Assembly: GCA_002298335.1 (NCBI GenBank)
Contig: DBNK01000017.1
Coordinates: forward strand, 91,438 to 155,437
DNA: 64,000 nt
Source: Thalassolituus sp. UBA674
GTDB lineage: Bacteria; Pseudomonadota; Gammaproteobacteria; Pseudomonadales; Oceanobacteraceae
Reading direction: 5' to 3'
Shown piece after piece: positions 27,199 to 36,343 of this stretch. Position 1 is the first letter of the stretch; each line of letters starts with the position of its first letter. Both the position numbers and the translations under genes were made by a program. The notes under the pieces were generated by a model. That model was not told where the DNA came from. It was given only the letters and a program-made list of their open reading frames with translations, and ran no database searches.

Positions 27199-28020
27199 GT
27201 GACCTACGTGATTCTGATCTTTGTGGCTTTCTTCCTGGTGGTGCTGGCTGCTCTCCTGTTGCTGCGCTGGTCTGATCAGCGTGATGACGCGAAGGAGTGG
27301 ACCCGTCTGGCCGCGTTACAGCCGGATTCACCGGGTCATTTTGATGAGTCATTGATTGCTGGTCTGCCCGAACCGGTACAGCGTTTTTTCCGTTATGCCA
27401 TTGCGCCCGGTACGCCTCTGTATCCGGTGGCTGAAATCACCATGAACGGGGATTTCAGCCTGGGTTCAAAAGAAAAACCTGATTATCAGCCCATGAGTGC
27501 GCGTCAGATTCTCGCTGCACCACAGGGTTTTGTCTGGCAGTTGTCATTGCCGGGCGTATCGGGCTCGGATGCCGCACACTGGACCCGCTTCCGCCTGTTC
27601 GGACTCTTACCGGTTGCCCGCTTCGGCGGTACAGCGGATCACACCCGCGCAGCCTTCGGGCGTTATATCGCTGAGGCGGTATTCTGGACGCCAGCTGCAC
27701 TGTTACCGGGGCCGGGTGTGCACTGGGAAGCGCTGGCGGAAGACCGTATCCGTGTGACGGTCACCTTCGACGGACTTGAGCAGGCGGTGGAATTAGTGCT
27801 GAATCCTGATGGGCAGCCGGAGCAGATCTTTTTTATGCGCTGGAGTGATGCCAATCCGCAAAAAGAATATCGCCTGCAGCCATTCGGGGGATATCTGTCG
27901 GACTTCCGGGAGGTGCAGGGTTACCGCATTCCGTTTCATGTGGAAGCGGGCAATATGTTCGGCACAGATGATTATTTTGCTTTTTACCGCGCGGACATTG
28001 AGTCTGTGATGTTCCGCTAA
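27199..28020 (+). CDS. Membrane-anchored protein of unknown function (DUF6544/DUF6920-like)
   Basis: 273 residues from the chosen GTG. One N-terminal membrane helix (VILIFVAFFLVVLAALLLL) is followed by a soluble domain with LPEPVQRFFRYAI, a MNGDF strand, GRYIAEAVFWTPAALLPG and a C-terminal GYRIPFHVEAGN. This pattern recalls the uncharacterised DUF6544/DUF6920 group; the family name is given from memory and should be confirmed. GAGGG precedes the GTG at 27199, while an in-frame GTG at 27175 would add eight residues before the helix. It is monocistronic. Function unknown. Confidence 0.7.
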   Translation: MTYVILIFVAFFLVVLAALLLLRWSDQRDDAKEWTRLAALQPDSPGHFDESLIAGLPEPVQRFFRYAIAPGTPLYPVAEITMNGDFSLGSKEKPDYQPMSARQILAAPQGFVWQLSLPGVSGSDAAHWTRFRLFGLLPVARFGGTADHTRAAFGRYIAEAVFWTPAALLPGPGVHWEALAEDRIRVTVTFDGLEQAVELVLNPDGQPEQIFFMRWSDANPQKEYRLQPFGGYLSDFREVQGYRIPFHVEAGNMFGTDDYFAFYRADIESVMFR

Positions 28021-28033
28021 TCCGTGCCGGAAA

Positions 28034-28696
28034 TTACTGACACTGTGGGTTGATAATATCCGGGCCACACAGATAGACATCTTCAAAAAGATAACGCATG
28101 GCGTCTGCCGTGCCGGAAAATACCTCTTCCGGATCGCTGCCTTTCGGAACCGTTAAGGCTCCGGCTATTTCGGATGGCGGAACCTGAATTTCGCGCAGGA
28201 TGACATAAAACAACCGGTCTTTGCGTATGCCTTTGAGAAAGGTATACACACCAAATTCTTCATCCAGTTTACGGCCACACATGATAAACAGTGAGCGCTG
28301 GTCGTAACCGATGGCACCATCATTTTTCAGCGCGTCGACTTTGATGGCATTACATTTCTGCTGATACGTGAGAATGATGGACGCAGACCATTGTTCCAGA
28401 GAAAAGTTTTCGGGTTTGATAAAGGCCTGCACAATCAGCAGGTTTGAATGATCTTCTTTTTCGGCATTTTCTGGTGCGAGTTCCATAATCCACATGTCAT
28501 CGCGTCTGGTGCGGCTGACGACCTTCCAGTTATAGGGTTCGGCGCGGTTTTTCCAGTGGAGTTTATGTTGGGATGATGCCGCGGCCACCGTTTTGTCCGG
28601 TGAAGGGGAGGCCTCCGTCTGGTTCGTCTGGCCGCTCAGGACCGTCAGCGGCAACAGACAGCCGAACAGGGCGATAAGTGCAGTGTTGAGTGACAT
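28034..28696 (-). CDS. Exported protein of unknown function
   Basis: 220 residues with a signal peptide (LNTALIALFGCLLPLTVLSG). The mature part begins with a Ser/Pro/Ala-rich stretch, then a mixed alpha/beta region with no motif recognised. Four later cysteines (in QQKCNAIK, IMCGRK, LCGPDI, PQCQ) could form disulfides in the periplasm. AAGGA precedes the ATG. It is convergent with the DUF6544-like gene and 59 bases downstream of the tetR gene on the same strand, so it might be read from that transcript. Confidence 0.65.
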   Translation of the reverse strand: MSLNTALIALFGCLLPLTVLSGQTNQTEASPSPDKTVAAASSQHKLHWKNRAEPYNWKVVSRTRRDDMWIMELAPENAEKEDHSNLLIVQAFIKPENFSLEQWSASIILTYQQKCNAIKVDALKNDGAIGYDQRSLFIMCGRKLDEEFGVYTFLKGIRKDRLFYVILREIQVPPSEIAGALTVPKGSDPEEVFSGTADAMRYLFEDVYLCGPDIINPQCQ

Positions 28697-28754
28697 CACT
28701 GTTCCTTCTTATTTTTTATTATGTTCCGCACCGGTAGCGGTTCGTGGGGTGTAT

Positions 28755-29402
28755 TCAACCGCTGCCGGGGATATTCACTGTGCCGAAGCAGGTTTTCAGG
28801 CCGCAGAAATAAGTATCCAGAATACGCTGGCTTTCCTTTTCCAGGTCAAACATATCAGGAATTACGAGACTGATGTAGATCATCCCGGTGAGTTGTATGT
28901 GCAGCTGCAGGACGGCCTGATCCACATCCAGTTCAGCCGGCAGCTGGTGTTTGCGGATTGCCTGCTGCAGGGCCGCACGGATGCGCAGCGTGCCTTCCTG
29001 ATATTTTTCCCGGTGTTTCTGGGTCAGGACTTCGTTGTCCTCGGTACGCTCGCATTTGAGAAAGATGATTTCGTAACGGCGTCGCCAGCGCGGGTTGTGC
29101 ACAATTTCGTGATTGAGGTGCAGCAGCAGCTGATAAAAGCGCCCGAGAGGGTCTGGTTCATCCGGATTCACAATCTGCTGGTGAAACACATCGAACGAGC
29201 TCATCAGGTCATCGACCATAGCCACAAAAATATCGTGCTTGTTGCGGAAGTGCCAGTACACGGCCCCCCGGGTGAACCCGGCTTCTCTGGCGATGTCATT
29301 CAGAGAGGTGGCTGAGACCCCTTTACGATGAAATACGGTTTCTGCCGCTTCAATGATGGTTTCGCGGGTCTGCTGGGCTTCTTCTTTTGTGCGTCGGGCC
29401 AT
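28755..29402 (-). CDS. TetR/AcrR-type repressor of the adjacent RND pump
   Basis: 215 residues. N-terminal helix-turn-helix TSLNDIAREAGFTRGAVYWHFRNKHDIF, very close to AcrR/TtgR, followed by a helical ligand-binding domain. GGAGG stands just before the ATG at 29402, so longer in-frame versions are not chosen. It is divergent from the RND genes. The gap contains a dyad nearly identical to the E. coli AcrR operator. It is inferred to repress the pump and itself and to be released by hydrophobic or cationic compounds. Confidence 0.92.
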   Translation of the reverse strand: MARRTKEEAQQTRETIIEAAETVFHRKGVSATSLNDIAREAGFTRGAVYWHFRNKHDIFVAMVDDLMSSFDVFHQQIVNPDEPDPLGRFYQLLLHLNHEIVHNPRWRRRYEIIFLKCERTEDNEVLTQKHREKYQEGTLRIRAALQQAIRKHQLPAELDVDQAVLQLHIQLTGMIYISLVIPDMFDLEKESQRILDTYFCGLKTCFGTVNIPGSG

Positions 29403-29479
29403 AATTCCTCCGCGAGAAAGTTCCCCTGCGAGCGGTCCTCCCACTGGCCGGGAGATCACAACTCATTGTTCCAGATTTA

Positions 29480-29503
29480 TACATACATGTGTGAATGTAT
29501 ATA
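29480..29503. promoter_or_regulatory. AcrR-like operator
   Basis: A 24-base inverted repeat starting TACATACAT and ending AATGTATATA. By memory of the E. coli acrR operator it matches at 22 of 24 positions. It lies between the divergent tetR and RND genes. Confidence 0.8.
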
Positions 29504-29548
29504 GATTAGTCTATACCAATGAAACCAGATCAGCCAGAGGGATACCCC

Positions 29549-30718
29549 ATGCACGCTCCGCTCAGACTTTCCGCAACCTCACTGCTGGCGACTCTGTCCC
29601 TGCTTATGGCTGCCTGCAGTCAGGAAGCTGGACCGGGTGCGGCGCAGGCGCCACGCCCGGCACCGGCGGCAGGCTATGTGACCGTGACTGAAAAGCCTTT
29701 CACTTTCGTCAATGAACTGCCCGGCCGTACGACCCTGTATGAAGTGGCCGAAGTGCGTCCTCAGGTCACGGGCATCATTGAGAAACGCTTGTTTGAAGAG
29801 GGCCAGACGGTCAGCTCTGGTGAAGCCCTGTATCAGATCGATGACAAGCTCTATCAGGCCGCTGTGGCCAGCGCCAAAGCAGATCTTGCCACGGCGAACG
29901 CTAACCTGACGTCCACCCGCCTGACCTCAGGCCGTTATGAGAAACTGGTGAAAACCGGTGCGGCATCCCAGCAGGAACTGGAGGATGCGGAAACCGCACT
30001 GAAAGCGGCTCAGGCCCAGGTGGCTGCAGCAGAAGCCCAGCTGGAAACCGCCGAAATCAATCTGGCCTATACCACCATACGTTCACCGATTTCCGGCCGT
30101 ACCGGCCGTTCTGCCGTGACTCCGGGTGCACTGGTGACTGCCAACCAGACTACGGCGCTGGTGACCGTGCGCCAGCTGGACCCTATCTACATTGACCTGA
30201 CCCAGTCTTACGATGAACTGCGCACTCTGCGTGCGGCCATGGCCAGCGGTGAGATGAAAACCGTGGGTAATGATCAGGCGCAGGTGGAACTGGTGCAGGA
30301 AGACGGCTCTGTCTACGAGCACACAGGGACTCTGCAGTTCTCAGAATACGCGGTGGATGAAACCACCGGCAGTGTGACCCTGCGGGCGCTGTTCCCGAAC
30401 CCCGACGGTGCCTTGCTGCCGGGTATGTTTGTCCGTGCGCGTCTGCCTCAGGCGAAACGTGAGAACGCTATTCTGGTACCTCAGAAAGGGGTTGCCCGTG
30501 ATCCGACCGGTCAGGCCACCGCGCTGGTGATCGGTGAAGGCAACGTGGTGCAGAAACGTCAGGTCGAGACTGAACGCGCGGTGGGTGGTCAGTGGCTGAT
30601 CCGCTCCGGTCTTGAGGCAGGTGACAAACTGATTATTGATGGCCTGCAGAAGATTCAGGTGGGGGCGCCGGTATCGCCGGTGAATACCGAAGCTGAAAGC
30701 GCCAAGGCGGAGGGCTGA
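29549..30718 (+). CDS. RND efflux periplasmic adaptor lipoprotein (AcrA/MexA type)
   Basis: 389 residues. Links the inner-membrane pump to an outer-membrane channel. Lipoprotein signal with lipobox LMAAC, then the adaptor domains: biotinyl-lipoyl-like part (ELPGRTTLYEVAEVRPQVTG), coiled-coil hairpin rich in Ala/Gln/Glu (about 105-160), and beta-barrel (SGRTGRSAVTPGALV). AGAGGG precedes the ATG at 29549, and an upstream in-frame ATG at 29519 overlaps the promoter region. The pump gene follows five bases after its stop. No outer-membrane factor gene is adjacent, so a TolC/OprM from elsewhere is needed. Confidence 0.93.
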   Translation: MHAPLRLSATSLLATLSLLMAACSQEAGPGAAQAPRPAPAAGYVTVTEKPFTFVNELPGRTTLYEVAEVRPQVTGIIEKRLFEEGQTVSSGEALYQIDDKLYQAAVASAKADLATANANLTSTRLTSGRYEKLVKTGAASQQELEDAETALKAAQAQVAAAEAQLETAEINLAYTTIRSPISGRTGRSAVTPGALVTANQTTALVTVRQLDPIYIDLTQSYDELRTLRAAMASGEMKTVGNDQAQVELVQEDGSVYEHTGTLQFSEYAVDETTGSVTLRALFPNPDGALLPGMFVRARLPQAKRENAILVPQKGVARDPTGQATALVIGEGNVVQKRQVETERAVGGQWLIRSGLEAGDKLIIDGLQKIQVGAPVSPVNTEAESAKAEG

Positions 30719-30723
30719 TCGGC

Positions 30724-33700
30724 ATGGCTCAGTTTTTTATTGATCGCCCGATTTTCGCCTGGGTTATCGCCATCATCCTGATGCTGGCCGGTACCCTGTC
30801 GATTCTCAATCTGCCGGTGGAGCAGTATCCCAAGGTAGCGCCGCCGCAGGTGACCATTTCTGCGACCTACCCGGGTGCCTCGGCGGAAGCCGTAGAGAAT
30901 TCGGTCACCCAGGTGATTGAAGAGCAGATGAACGGTCTGGATAACCTGCTGTACATGTCATCCAGCAGTGATTCTTCCGGTAACGCATCCATTACTCTTA
31001 CCTTCGGTGCCGGGACTGATCCGGACATTGCTCAGGTGCAGGTACAGAACAAGATGCAGCTGGCCACCTCCAGGTTGCCGCAGATTGTTCAGCAGCAGGG
31101 CATTCAGGTGAGTAAATCGGCTGAAGCCTTCCTCATGGTCATTGCCTTTATCTCTGAAGACGGGCGCATGACGCGTTCGGATATCGCCGACTACATCGGA
31201 GCCAATATCCAGAACCCGATTGCCCGGACCGAAGGTGTTGGTACTACCCGTCTGTTCGGAGCCGAATACGCCATGCGCGTCTGGCTCAACCCAAACAAAC
31301 TGAATGAATACCGTCTGACCCCGTCCGATGTTATTGCCGCCCTGCGCGCACAGAATAATCAGGTGGCCGGTGGTCAGTTGGGCGGGACCCCGGCCATCGC
31401 CGGGCAGCAGCTGAACGCTTCGATTCAGGTGCAGACACTGCTGGAGACACCGGAAGAGTTTGGCCAGATCCTGCTGAAAGTATCGCCGAACGGTTCACGG
31501 GTTCTGCTGCGCGATGTTGCCCGGGTTGAGATGGGCTCCGAATCCTATGCGGTTGTGGGTCGTTTTAACGGCCAGCCCGCAGCCGGTCTGGCGGTGAATC
31601 TGGCCACCGGTGCTAACGCCCTGGATACCTCTGAACGGGTTAAGGCGCGCATTGAGGAGCTGAGCCAGTTCTTCCCGGACGGCATGGTCTACAAGTACCC
31701 GTACGACACCACGCCATTTGTTGAAATCTCCATCTTTGAGGTGGTGAAAACCCTGTTTGAGGGTATCGGGCTGGTGTTCCTGGTGATGTACCTCTTCCTG
31801 CAGAACTTCCGCGCCACCCTGATTCCGACCATTGCCGTCCCTGTGGTGTTGCTGGGTACCTTCGGCGTGTTGTACGTCTTTGGTTATTCCATCAATACCC
31901 TGACCATGTTCGGGCTGGTTCTGGCGATTGGTCTGTTGGTGGATGACGCCATTGTGGTGGTGGAGAACGTCGAACGGGTGATGGCCGAAGAGGGGCTGGG
32001 GCCGGTTGAAGCCACGCGTAAATCCATGGGCCAGATCACCGGGGCTCTGGTGGGTATCGCTCTGGTGCTGTCCGCGGTGTTTGTCCCCATGGCCTTCTTC
32101 CCGGGATCGACCGGGGCGATTTACAAGCAGTTTTCCATCACCATTGTATCGGCCATGGTGCTGTCGGTGCTGGTGGCATTGATTCTGACGCCGGCACTCT
32201 GTGCCACCCTGCTGAAACCCCATATGGGCGATCATCAGACCAAGGCCGGTTTCTTCGGCTGGTTTAACCGTACCTTTGATAAGAACACCCACCGTTACCG
32301 TAACGGCGTGGAGTCCATCATTGGTAAGTGGGGCCGTTACGTGGTGCTGTATGTGCTGATCGTACTGGCTCTGGGCTGGAGCTTCCTGCGTCTGCCCAGT
32401 TCTTTCCTGCCGGAAGAAGATCAGGGCATGATCATTGTCATGGTGCAGCTGCCGGTCGGCTCCACGCAGGAGCAGACTCTGGACGTGCTGAAAAAGATTG
32501 AGCACCACTTTATGGTGGAAGAGGCCGAGGCGGTGGATTCCATGTTTGCCGCTGCGGGCTTCAGCTTCGCTGGTCGTGGGCAGAATTCCGGTCTGGCGTT
32601 TGTGCGTCTGAAAAACTGGGATGAACGTGATCTGCAGGCCAACGGGGTACCCGCGGTGATCGGCCGTGCCTGGGGCGCCTTCGCGCAGATCCGCGAAGCC
32701 TTTATCTTTGCGCTGAATCCGCCTGCTATTCAGGAGTTGGGAGTGGCTGGGGGCTTTAACTTCCAGCTGCAGGACCGTGCCGGTGTCGGCCACGATGCCC
32801 TGATGGGCGCTGCCTATCAGCTGCTCGGCATGGCCAACCAGGACCCGTCCATGGTGCAGGTGCGCTACAGCGGTCTGCCGGATGCGCCTCAGTATGATCT
32901 GGATGTGGATCAGCAGAAAGCGTTGGCCATGGGGCTCTCGGTGGGTGATATCAACGACACCATGTCGGTGGCCTGGGGTTCGAGTTATGTGAATGATTTC
33001 CTCGACCGTGGCCAGATCAAGAGCGTCTACGTTCAGGCCGATGCGCCGTACCGCATGCTGCCGGAAGACATCAACAACTGGCACGTGCGTAACAGCAGTG
33101 GCGAGATGGTACCTTTCTCCAGCTTCTCCTCGGGCGAGTGGAGTTACGGTGCGCAGCAGCTGCAGCGCTACAACGGTGTGTCGTCGGTGAATATTCAGGG
33201 TAATACTATGCCAGGCTTCAGTACCGGTGATGCCATGGCCGCCATGGAGCGTCTTGCTGGGCAGCTGCCTGCAGGCCTTGGCTTTGAATGGACCGGGTTG
33301 TCCTATCAGGAGAGCCAGGCTGGTAACCAGGCACCGATGCTGTATGCGCTGTCGCTGCTGGTGGTATTCCTCTGTCTGGCGGCCCTGTATGAGAGCTGGT
33401 CGATCCCCTTCTCGGTGATGCTGATTGTGCCGCTGGGTGTCATCGGTGCTGTGCTGGCGGTGACTCTGCGTGGTCTGGGTAACGACGTCTTCTTCCAGGT
33501 CGGTCTGCTGACCACCATTGGTCTGTCGTCCAAGAACGCCATTCTGATTGTGGAATTCGCTCATGATATGGAGCGTCAGGGCCGCAGCCTGTTGTCAGCC
33601 ACACTGGAAGCAACCCGTATGCGACTGCGCCCGATCCTGATGACCTCGATGGCGTTTGGTCTGGGCGTGACACCGCTGATGCTCAGCTCCGGTGCCGGTT

Positions 33701-33855
33701 CCGGTGCCCGTCATGCACTGGGTACCGGTGTGTTCGGTGGGGTTGTGGCGGCAACCGTGCTGGCCATCTTCTTTATTCCGCTGTTTTATGTGCTGGTACG
33801 GCGCCTGTCCGGGGTCCCTCTGGGCCGGGCGGACGATCCGGCACCCGAGTCCTGA
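30724..33855 (+). CDS. RND multidrug efflux pump (AcrB/MexB type, HAE-1)
   Basis: 1043 residues. Proton-driven inner-membrane drug exporter. The start MAQFFIDRPIFAWVIAIILM is typical. The proton-relay pair Asp-Asp is in GLLVDDAIVVVENVERVM (membrane helix 4), and two large periplasmic loops and a second half ending in FFIPLFYVLVRRL are present. It has full length and intact key residues. It is co-transcribed with the adaptor gene and presumably controlled by the divergent TetR protein. A strong terminator follows. Confidence 0.95.
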   Translation: MAQFFIDRPIFAWVIAIILMLAGTLSILNLPVEQYPKVAPPQVTISATYPGASAEAVENSVTQVIEEQMNGLDNLLYMSSSSDSSGNASITLTFGAGTDPDIAQVQVQNKMQLATSRLPQIVQQQGIQVSKSAEAFLMVIAFISEDGRMTRSDIADYIGANIQNPIARTEGVGTTRLFGAEYAMRVWLNPNKLNEYRLTPSDVIAALRAQNNQVAGGQLGGTPAIAGQQLNASIQVQTLLETPEEFGQILLKVSPNGSRVLLRDVARVEMGSESYAVVGRFNGQPAAGLAVNLATGANALDTSERVKARIEELSQFFPDGMVYKYPYDTTPFVEISIFEVVKTLFEGIGLVFLVMYLFLQNFRATLIPTIAVPVVLLGTFGVLYVFGYSINTLTMFGLVLAIGLLVDDAIVVVENVERVMAEEGLGPVEATRKSMGQITGALVGIALVLSAVFVPMAFFPGSTGAIYKQFSITIVSAMVLSVLVALILTPALCATLLKPHMGDHQTKAGFFGWFNRTFDKNTHRYRNGVESIIGKWGRYVVLYVLIVLALGWSFLRLPSSFLPEEDQGMIIVMVQLPVGSTQEQTLDVLKKIEHHFMVEEAEAVDSMFAAAGFSFAGRGQNSGLAFVRLKNWDERDLQANGVPAVIGRAWGAFAQIREAFIFALNPPAIQELGVAGGFNFQLQDRAGVGHDALMGAAYQLLGMANQDPSMVQVRYSGLPDAPQYDLDVDQQKALAMGLSVGDINDTMSVAWGSSYVNDFLDRGQIKSVYVQADAPYRMLPEDINNWHVRNSSGEMVPFSSFSSGEWSYGAQQLQRYNGVSSVNIQGNTMPGFSTGDAMAAMERLAGQLPAGLGFEWTGLSYQESQAGNQAPMLYALSLLVVFLCLAALYESWSIPFSVMLIVPLGVIGAVLAVTLRGLGNDVFFQVGLLTTIGLSSKNAILIVEFAHDMERQGRSLLSATLEATRMRLRPILMTSMAFGLGVTPLMLSSGAGSGARHALGTGVFGGVVAATVLAIFFIPLFYVLVRRLSGVPLGRADDPAPES

Positions 33856-33875
33856 TTTCTTCAGACGTTGACCTT

Positions 33876-33901
33876 GCCCGGCTTATGCCGGGCTTTTTTT
33901 T
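33876..33901 (+). terminator. Terminator of the RND operon
   Basis: GCCCGGC-TTAT-GCCGGGC stem followed by T8. Confidence 0.92.
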
Positions 33902-33953
33902 GCCGCATCTGTTATACCTGACTACAACTTAAGCATGACAGGCAGACAAGACG

Positions 33954-34403
33954 ATGAAACAGGTCCGATCCCTGGCGCTGCTGTCCGGGTTGTTACCGGT
34001 CACACTGTGCGCGCTGGAAGAGACCCCGCTGCAGGGGAAAGCAGAACGCTGGCGCGGTTGTTATTACTACGCCACGGAAATGGGTAAGCCCGGGGCAGGT
34101 ACCCGCTTTTATGCCGATCTGACGTTTTACGACACCACGTTTGAGGGGCTGGTCTATGAAGACAGTTTTATCGACGGTCAGGAAGGTCAGCGGCTGATGT
34201 CTGCGGTGATGGGGATGTCGTACAACGGAATGGTGAGCTTCAGTAAAGGCTATGACCCCGAATCCGGGCAGAAACACTTCATCATGTATCTCGGCTCACT
34301 GAACGCCGACGCCAGTGCCATCAGCGGCGCCTGGACCATCCCACAAAGTACGAATTTCGGCGCTTTTATCATGACTCAGCAGGATTACCCCTGTGCCGGC
34401 TGA
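33954..34403 (+). CDS. Small exported protein of unknown function
   Basis: 149 residues with a signal peptide (RSLALLSGLLPVTLCA). The mature part has GCYYYATEM, several aromatic-rich strands and a final cysteine in DYPCAG, so one disulfide is possible. No family recognised. It is a single gene between the RND terminator and the convergent siderophore-interacting protein gene. Codon use resembles its neighbours, so it is likely a native gene. Only a weak ribosome site is visible. Confidence 0.6.
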   Translation: MKQVRSLALLSGLLPVTLCALEETPLQGKAERWRGCYYYATEMGKPGAGTRFYADLTFYDTTFEGLVYEDSFIDGQEGQRLMSAVMGMSYNGMVSFSKGYDPESGQKHFIMYLGSLNADASAISGAWTIPQSTNFGAFIMTQQDYPCAG

Positions 34404-34432
34404 CGCCACAACCGGGCTGGTGTGCGGCTGAC

Positions 34433-35209
34433 TCAGAGGTTGTGCTCAGCACTGTCGGCGTGGCCTTCTTTCCAGTAACCGGACGCTTTGATCCATGGCT
34501 TGCTGATACCACGCTCGTTGAGCAGGTACTGGCGCACGCTGCGCACCATGGAAGACTCTCCTGCGATCCAGCAGAAGGTCTGTGGTGGCAGGGCCAGGCT
34601 GTTCAGGTGCTCAATTATGGCATCGGTGCGGGCTGATGACTCCCGGGTCAGCCAATGGCTGTCGAGGACAGCGCGGCTGCTGAACGTCTGCTGATCGCCA
34701 TCTTCGGCAATACTTACCAGCGCGGTGACCTGATCATCATTACCCAGCTCTTCAATACGCCGGGCAATGGCCGGCAGGGCGGTTTCATCGCCGATCAGCA
34801 GCCAGTGGCGGATGTCACCACTTATCTTCTGTGATGCCCGCGGGCCGCCGATATCAATCCAGTCACCGGGCTGAGCCAGCATGGCCCAGGCGGTCGCCGG
34901 TCCGGCATCGTGCACGGCAAAGTCCAGCGTCAGTTCGTTGTTCTGGGCATCAAAGCGACGCGGGGTGTAATCCCGTTTGGCCGGTTCCCCGGAAACCTGC
35001 GGCAGGAAGACTTTGACGTGGTCATCCGGAGACTGACTGGTAAAGCCTTTCAGGTCATCACCTTCCAGCACAATACGAATCATATTGGGTGTCAGCTGCT
35101 GCCGGTCTTTGACCCGCAGGCGGCGCATGCGCAGTTCGTGACGGACCTGTTCAATCACAGGGGCCTGGGTTTCGCCGGGCAGTTCACGGGAGCGGAATAA
35201 TCTGATCAT
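34433..35209 (-). CDS. Siderophore-interacting FAD-binding protein
   Basis: 258 residues, ViuB/SIP family. Cytoplasmic flavin reductase that releases iron from imported ferric siderophores. FAD-binding RDYTPRRFD, then GDETALPAIARRIEEL, and the C-terminal FCWIAGESSMVRSVRQYLL that is characteristic of SIP proteins. GGAGG precedes the ATG. It is divergent from a MarR gene, with two dyads in the shared promoter region, so control by that regulator is likely. No siderophore synthesis or receptor gene is in the window. Confidence 0.93.
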   Translation of the reverse strand: MIRLFRSRELPGETQAPVIEQVRHELRMRRLRVKDRQQLTPNMIRIVLEGDDLKGFTSQSPDDHVKVFLPQVSGEPAKRDYTPRRFDAQNNELTLDFAVHDAGPATAWAMLAQPGDWIDIGGPRASQKISGDIRHWLLIGDETALPAIARRIEELGNDDQVTALVSIAEDGDQQTFSSRAVLDSHWLTRESSARTDAIIEHLNSLALPPQTFCWIAGESSMVRSVRQYLLNERGISKPWIKASGYWKEGHADSAEHNL

Positions 35210-35241
35210 CTTGCCTCCGGTCGGTGTTATCCGTTAATGTT

Positions 35242-35278
35242 GTTGATATTATCAATTAAATAAGTTGATCTTATCAAC
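35242..35278. promoter_or_regulatory. Double dyad operator between SIP and marR genes
   Basis: Two 15-base palindromes, GTTGATATTATCAAT (35242-35256) and GTTGATCTTATCAAC (35264-35278), with centres 22 bases apart, i.e. on the same helix face. Probable binding sites for the adjacent MarR protein. Confidence 0.7.
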
Positions 35279-35384
35279 TATATATAATGGAACAGTGCAG
35301 TCCGTCTTCCGGGCAAATCGTTGCCGGGGCTGCAGTGCGGATGAACCACCCTTGTACGAAAGGCAGAAACAGGAGGCAGACGTT

Positions 35385-35825
35385 GTGCTGAAACATCAGG
35401 ATATCGGCCGGTTGTCGGCGATTCTGCATGAATTCAAAACCCGGCTGGGCGATGCCTTCAGCAGCCGTGCTATCAGCTATCCGCCGATGCAGATCAAAGT
35501 GCTGCGGCTGGTGTCAGAGCGTGCTCCCTGTACGGCTCAGTGTGTGGCTCAGACCCTGAGCCGGGACAAAGGGCAGGTGACCCGGCTGCTGCAGGAACTG
35601 GTCAGCGATGGCATCCTCACCCGTGAGCCGAACCCGGACGATAAACGCAGCCAGCTGTTGTCGTTGTCACCGGAGGGTGAAGCCTTATTTGCGCGCATGC
35701 GGGAGGCTGAACAGCAGGTACTCGCGGATGTGAGTGGTCAGATTGCCGCGGACGATCTGCAACTCTTTGCCAGTGTCCTGCAGCGCTTTCATGAGCAGAT
35801 GATGACACCGGAGGATGCCGGATGA
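35385..35825 (+). CDS. MarR family transcriptional regulator
   Basis: 146 residues from a GTG with AGGAGG eight bases upstream. Longer in-frame versions would start inside the operator and are rejected. The winged helix is seen in CTAQCVAQTLSRDKGQVTRLLQELVSDGILTREPNPDDKRSQLLSLSPEG. Two cysteines in APCTAQC could sense oxidation, but this is speculative. It is first gene of a tightly overlapping three-gene operon with GNAT and redoxin genes, and divergent from the siderophore-interacting protein gene. Confidence 0.85.
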   Translation: MLKHQDIGRLSAILHEFKTRLGDAFSSRAISYPPMQIKVLRLVSERAPCTAQCVAQTLSRDKGQVTRLLQELVSDGILTREPNPDDKRSQLLSLSPEGEALFARMREAEQQVLADVSGQIAADDLQLFASVLQRFHEQMMTPEDAG

Positions 35826-36343
35826 ACACAGCGGCAGCTCTGCGTCTGGTTGCGGTAACGGCTGCGGAACGTCCGCGGTTTGAAGCCATGTTTCAGTATT
35901 ATCTGTACGACATGGCAGAGTTCACCGGTGCCCGTCTGTCATCCTCCGGTCAGTATAAATATCCCTTCAGCACACTCGATGTGTACTGGCAGAACCCGCA
36001 GTTTCAGCCGTATTTTGCCTTCTGTGGTAACGAGCTGGCTGGTTTTGCTCTGGTACGCCCCTGCCCGGAAGACCCGCAACGCTGGGATATGGAGCAGTTT
36101 TTTATTCTTCGTCACCTGCGTCGTCAGGGTCTTGGCCAGTCCCTGTTGCGGGGCTGTGTGGAACGCCATCCGGGACGCTGGCGCATCCGCGTGATGACCG
36201 GGAATGAACGGGCCTGGCAGTTCTGGACCGCGGCCATCGCGTCTCTGAATCCGTGCGGATACGAAGAAAACCGCTGTGAAGAAAACGGGCTGGAAATGCG
36301 CACTCTCGTTTTTTCGACGAACACAGGAGCTGCGGCAACATGA
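35822..36343 (+). CDS. GNAT family N-acetyltransferase
   Basis: 173 residues. The acetyl-CoA-binding region is FILRHLRRQGLGQSLLRGC, with the QGLGQ loop. The start overlaps the marR stop (ATGA), so translation is coupled. The next gene also overlaps by four bases. The substrate is not evident, but the motif YYLYDMAEF near the N-terminus is common in a widespread uncharacterised GNAT group. The position between a MarR regulator and a redoxin suggests a stress or resistance role, by inference only. Confidence 0.85.
   Translation: MNTAAALRLVAVTAAERPRFEAMFQYYLYDMAEFTGARLSSSGQYKYPFSTLDVYWQNPQFQPYFAFCGNELAGFALVRPCPEDPQRWDMEQFFILRHLRRQGLGQSLLRGCVERHPGRWRIRVMTGNERAWQFWTAAIASLNPCGYEENRCEENGLEMRTLVFSTNTGAAAT

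Noticed and set aside
31495..33564. 689-codon open frame on the minus strand
   Set aside because: Lies opposite the RND pump gene and has no family features; a by-product of codon bias in the real gene.
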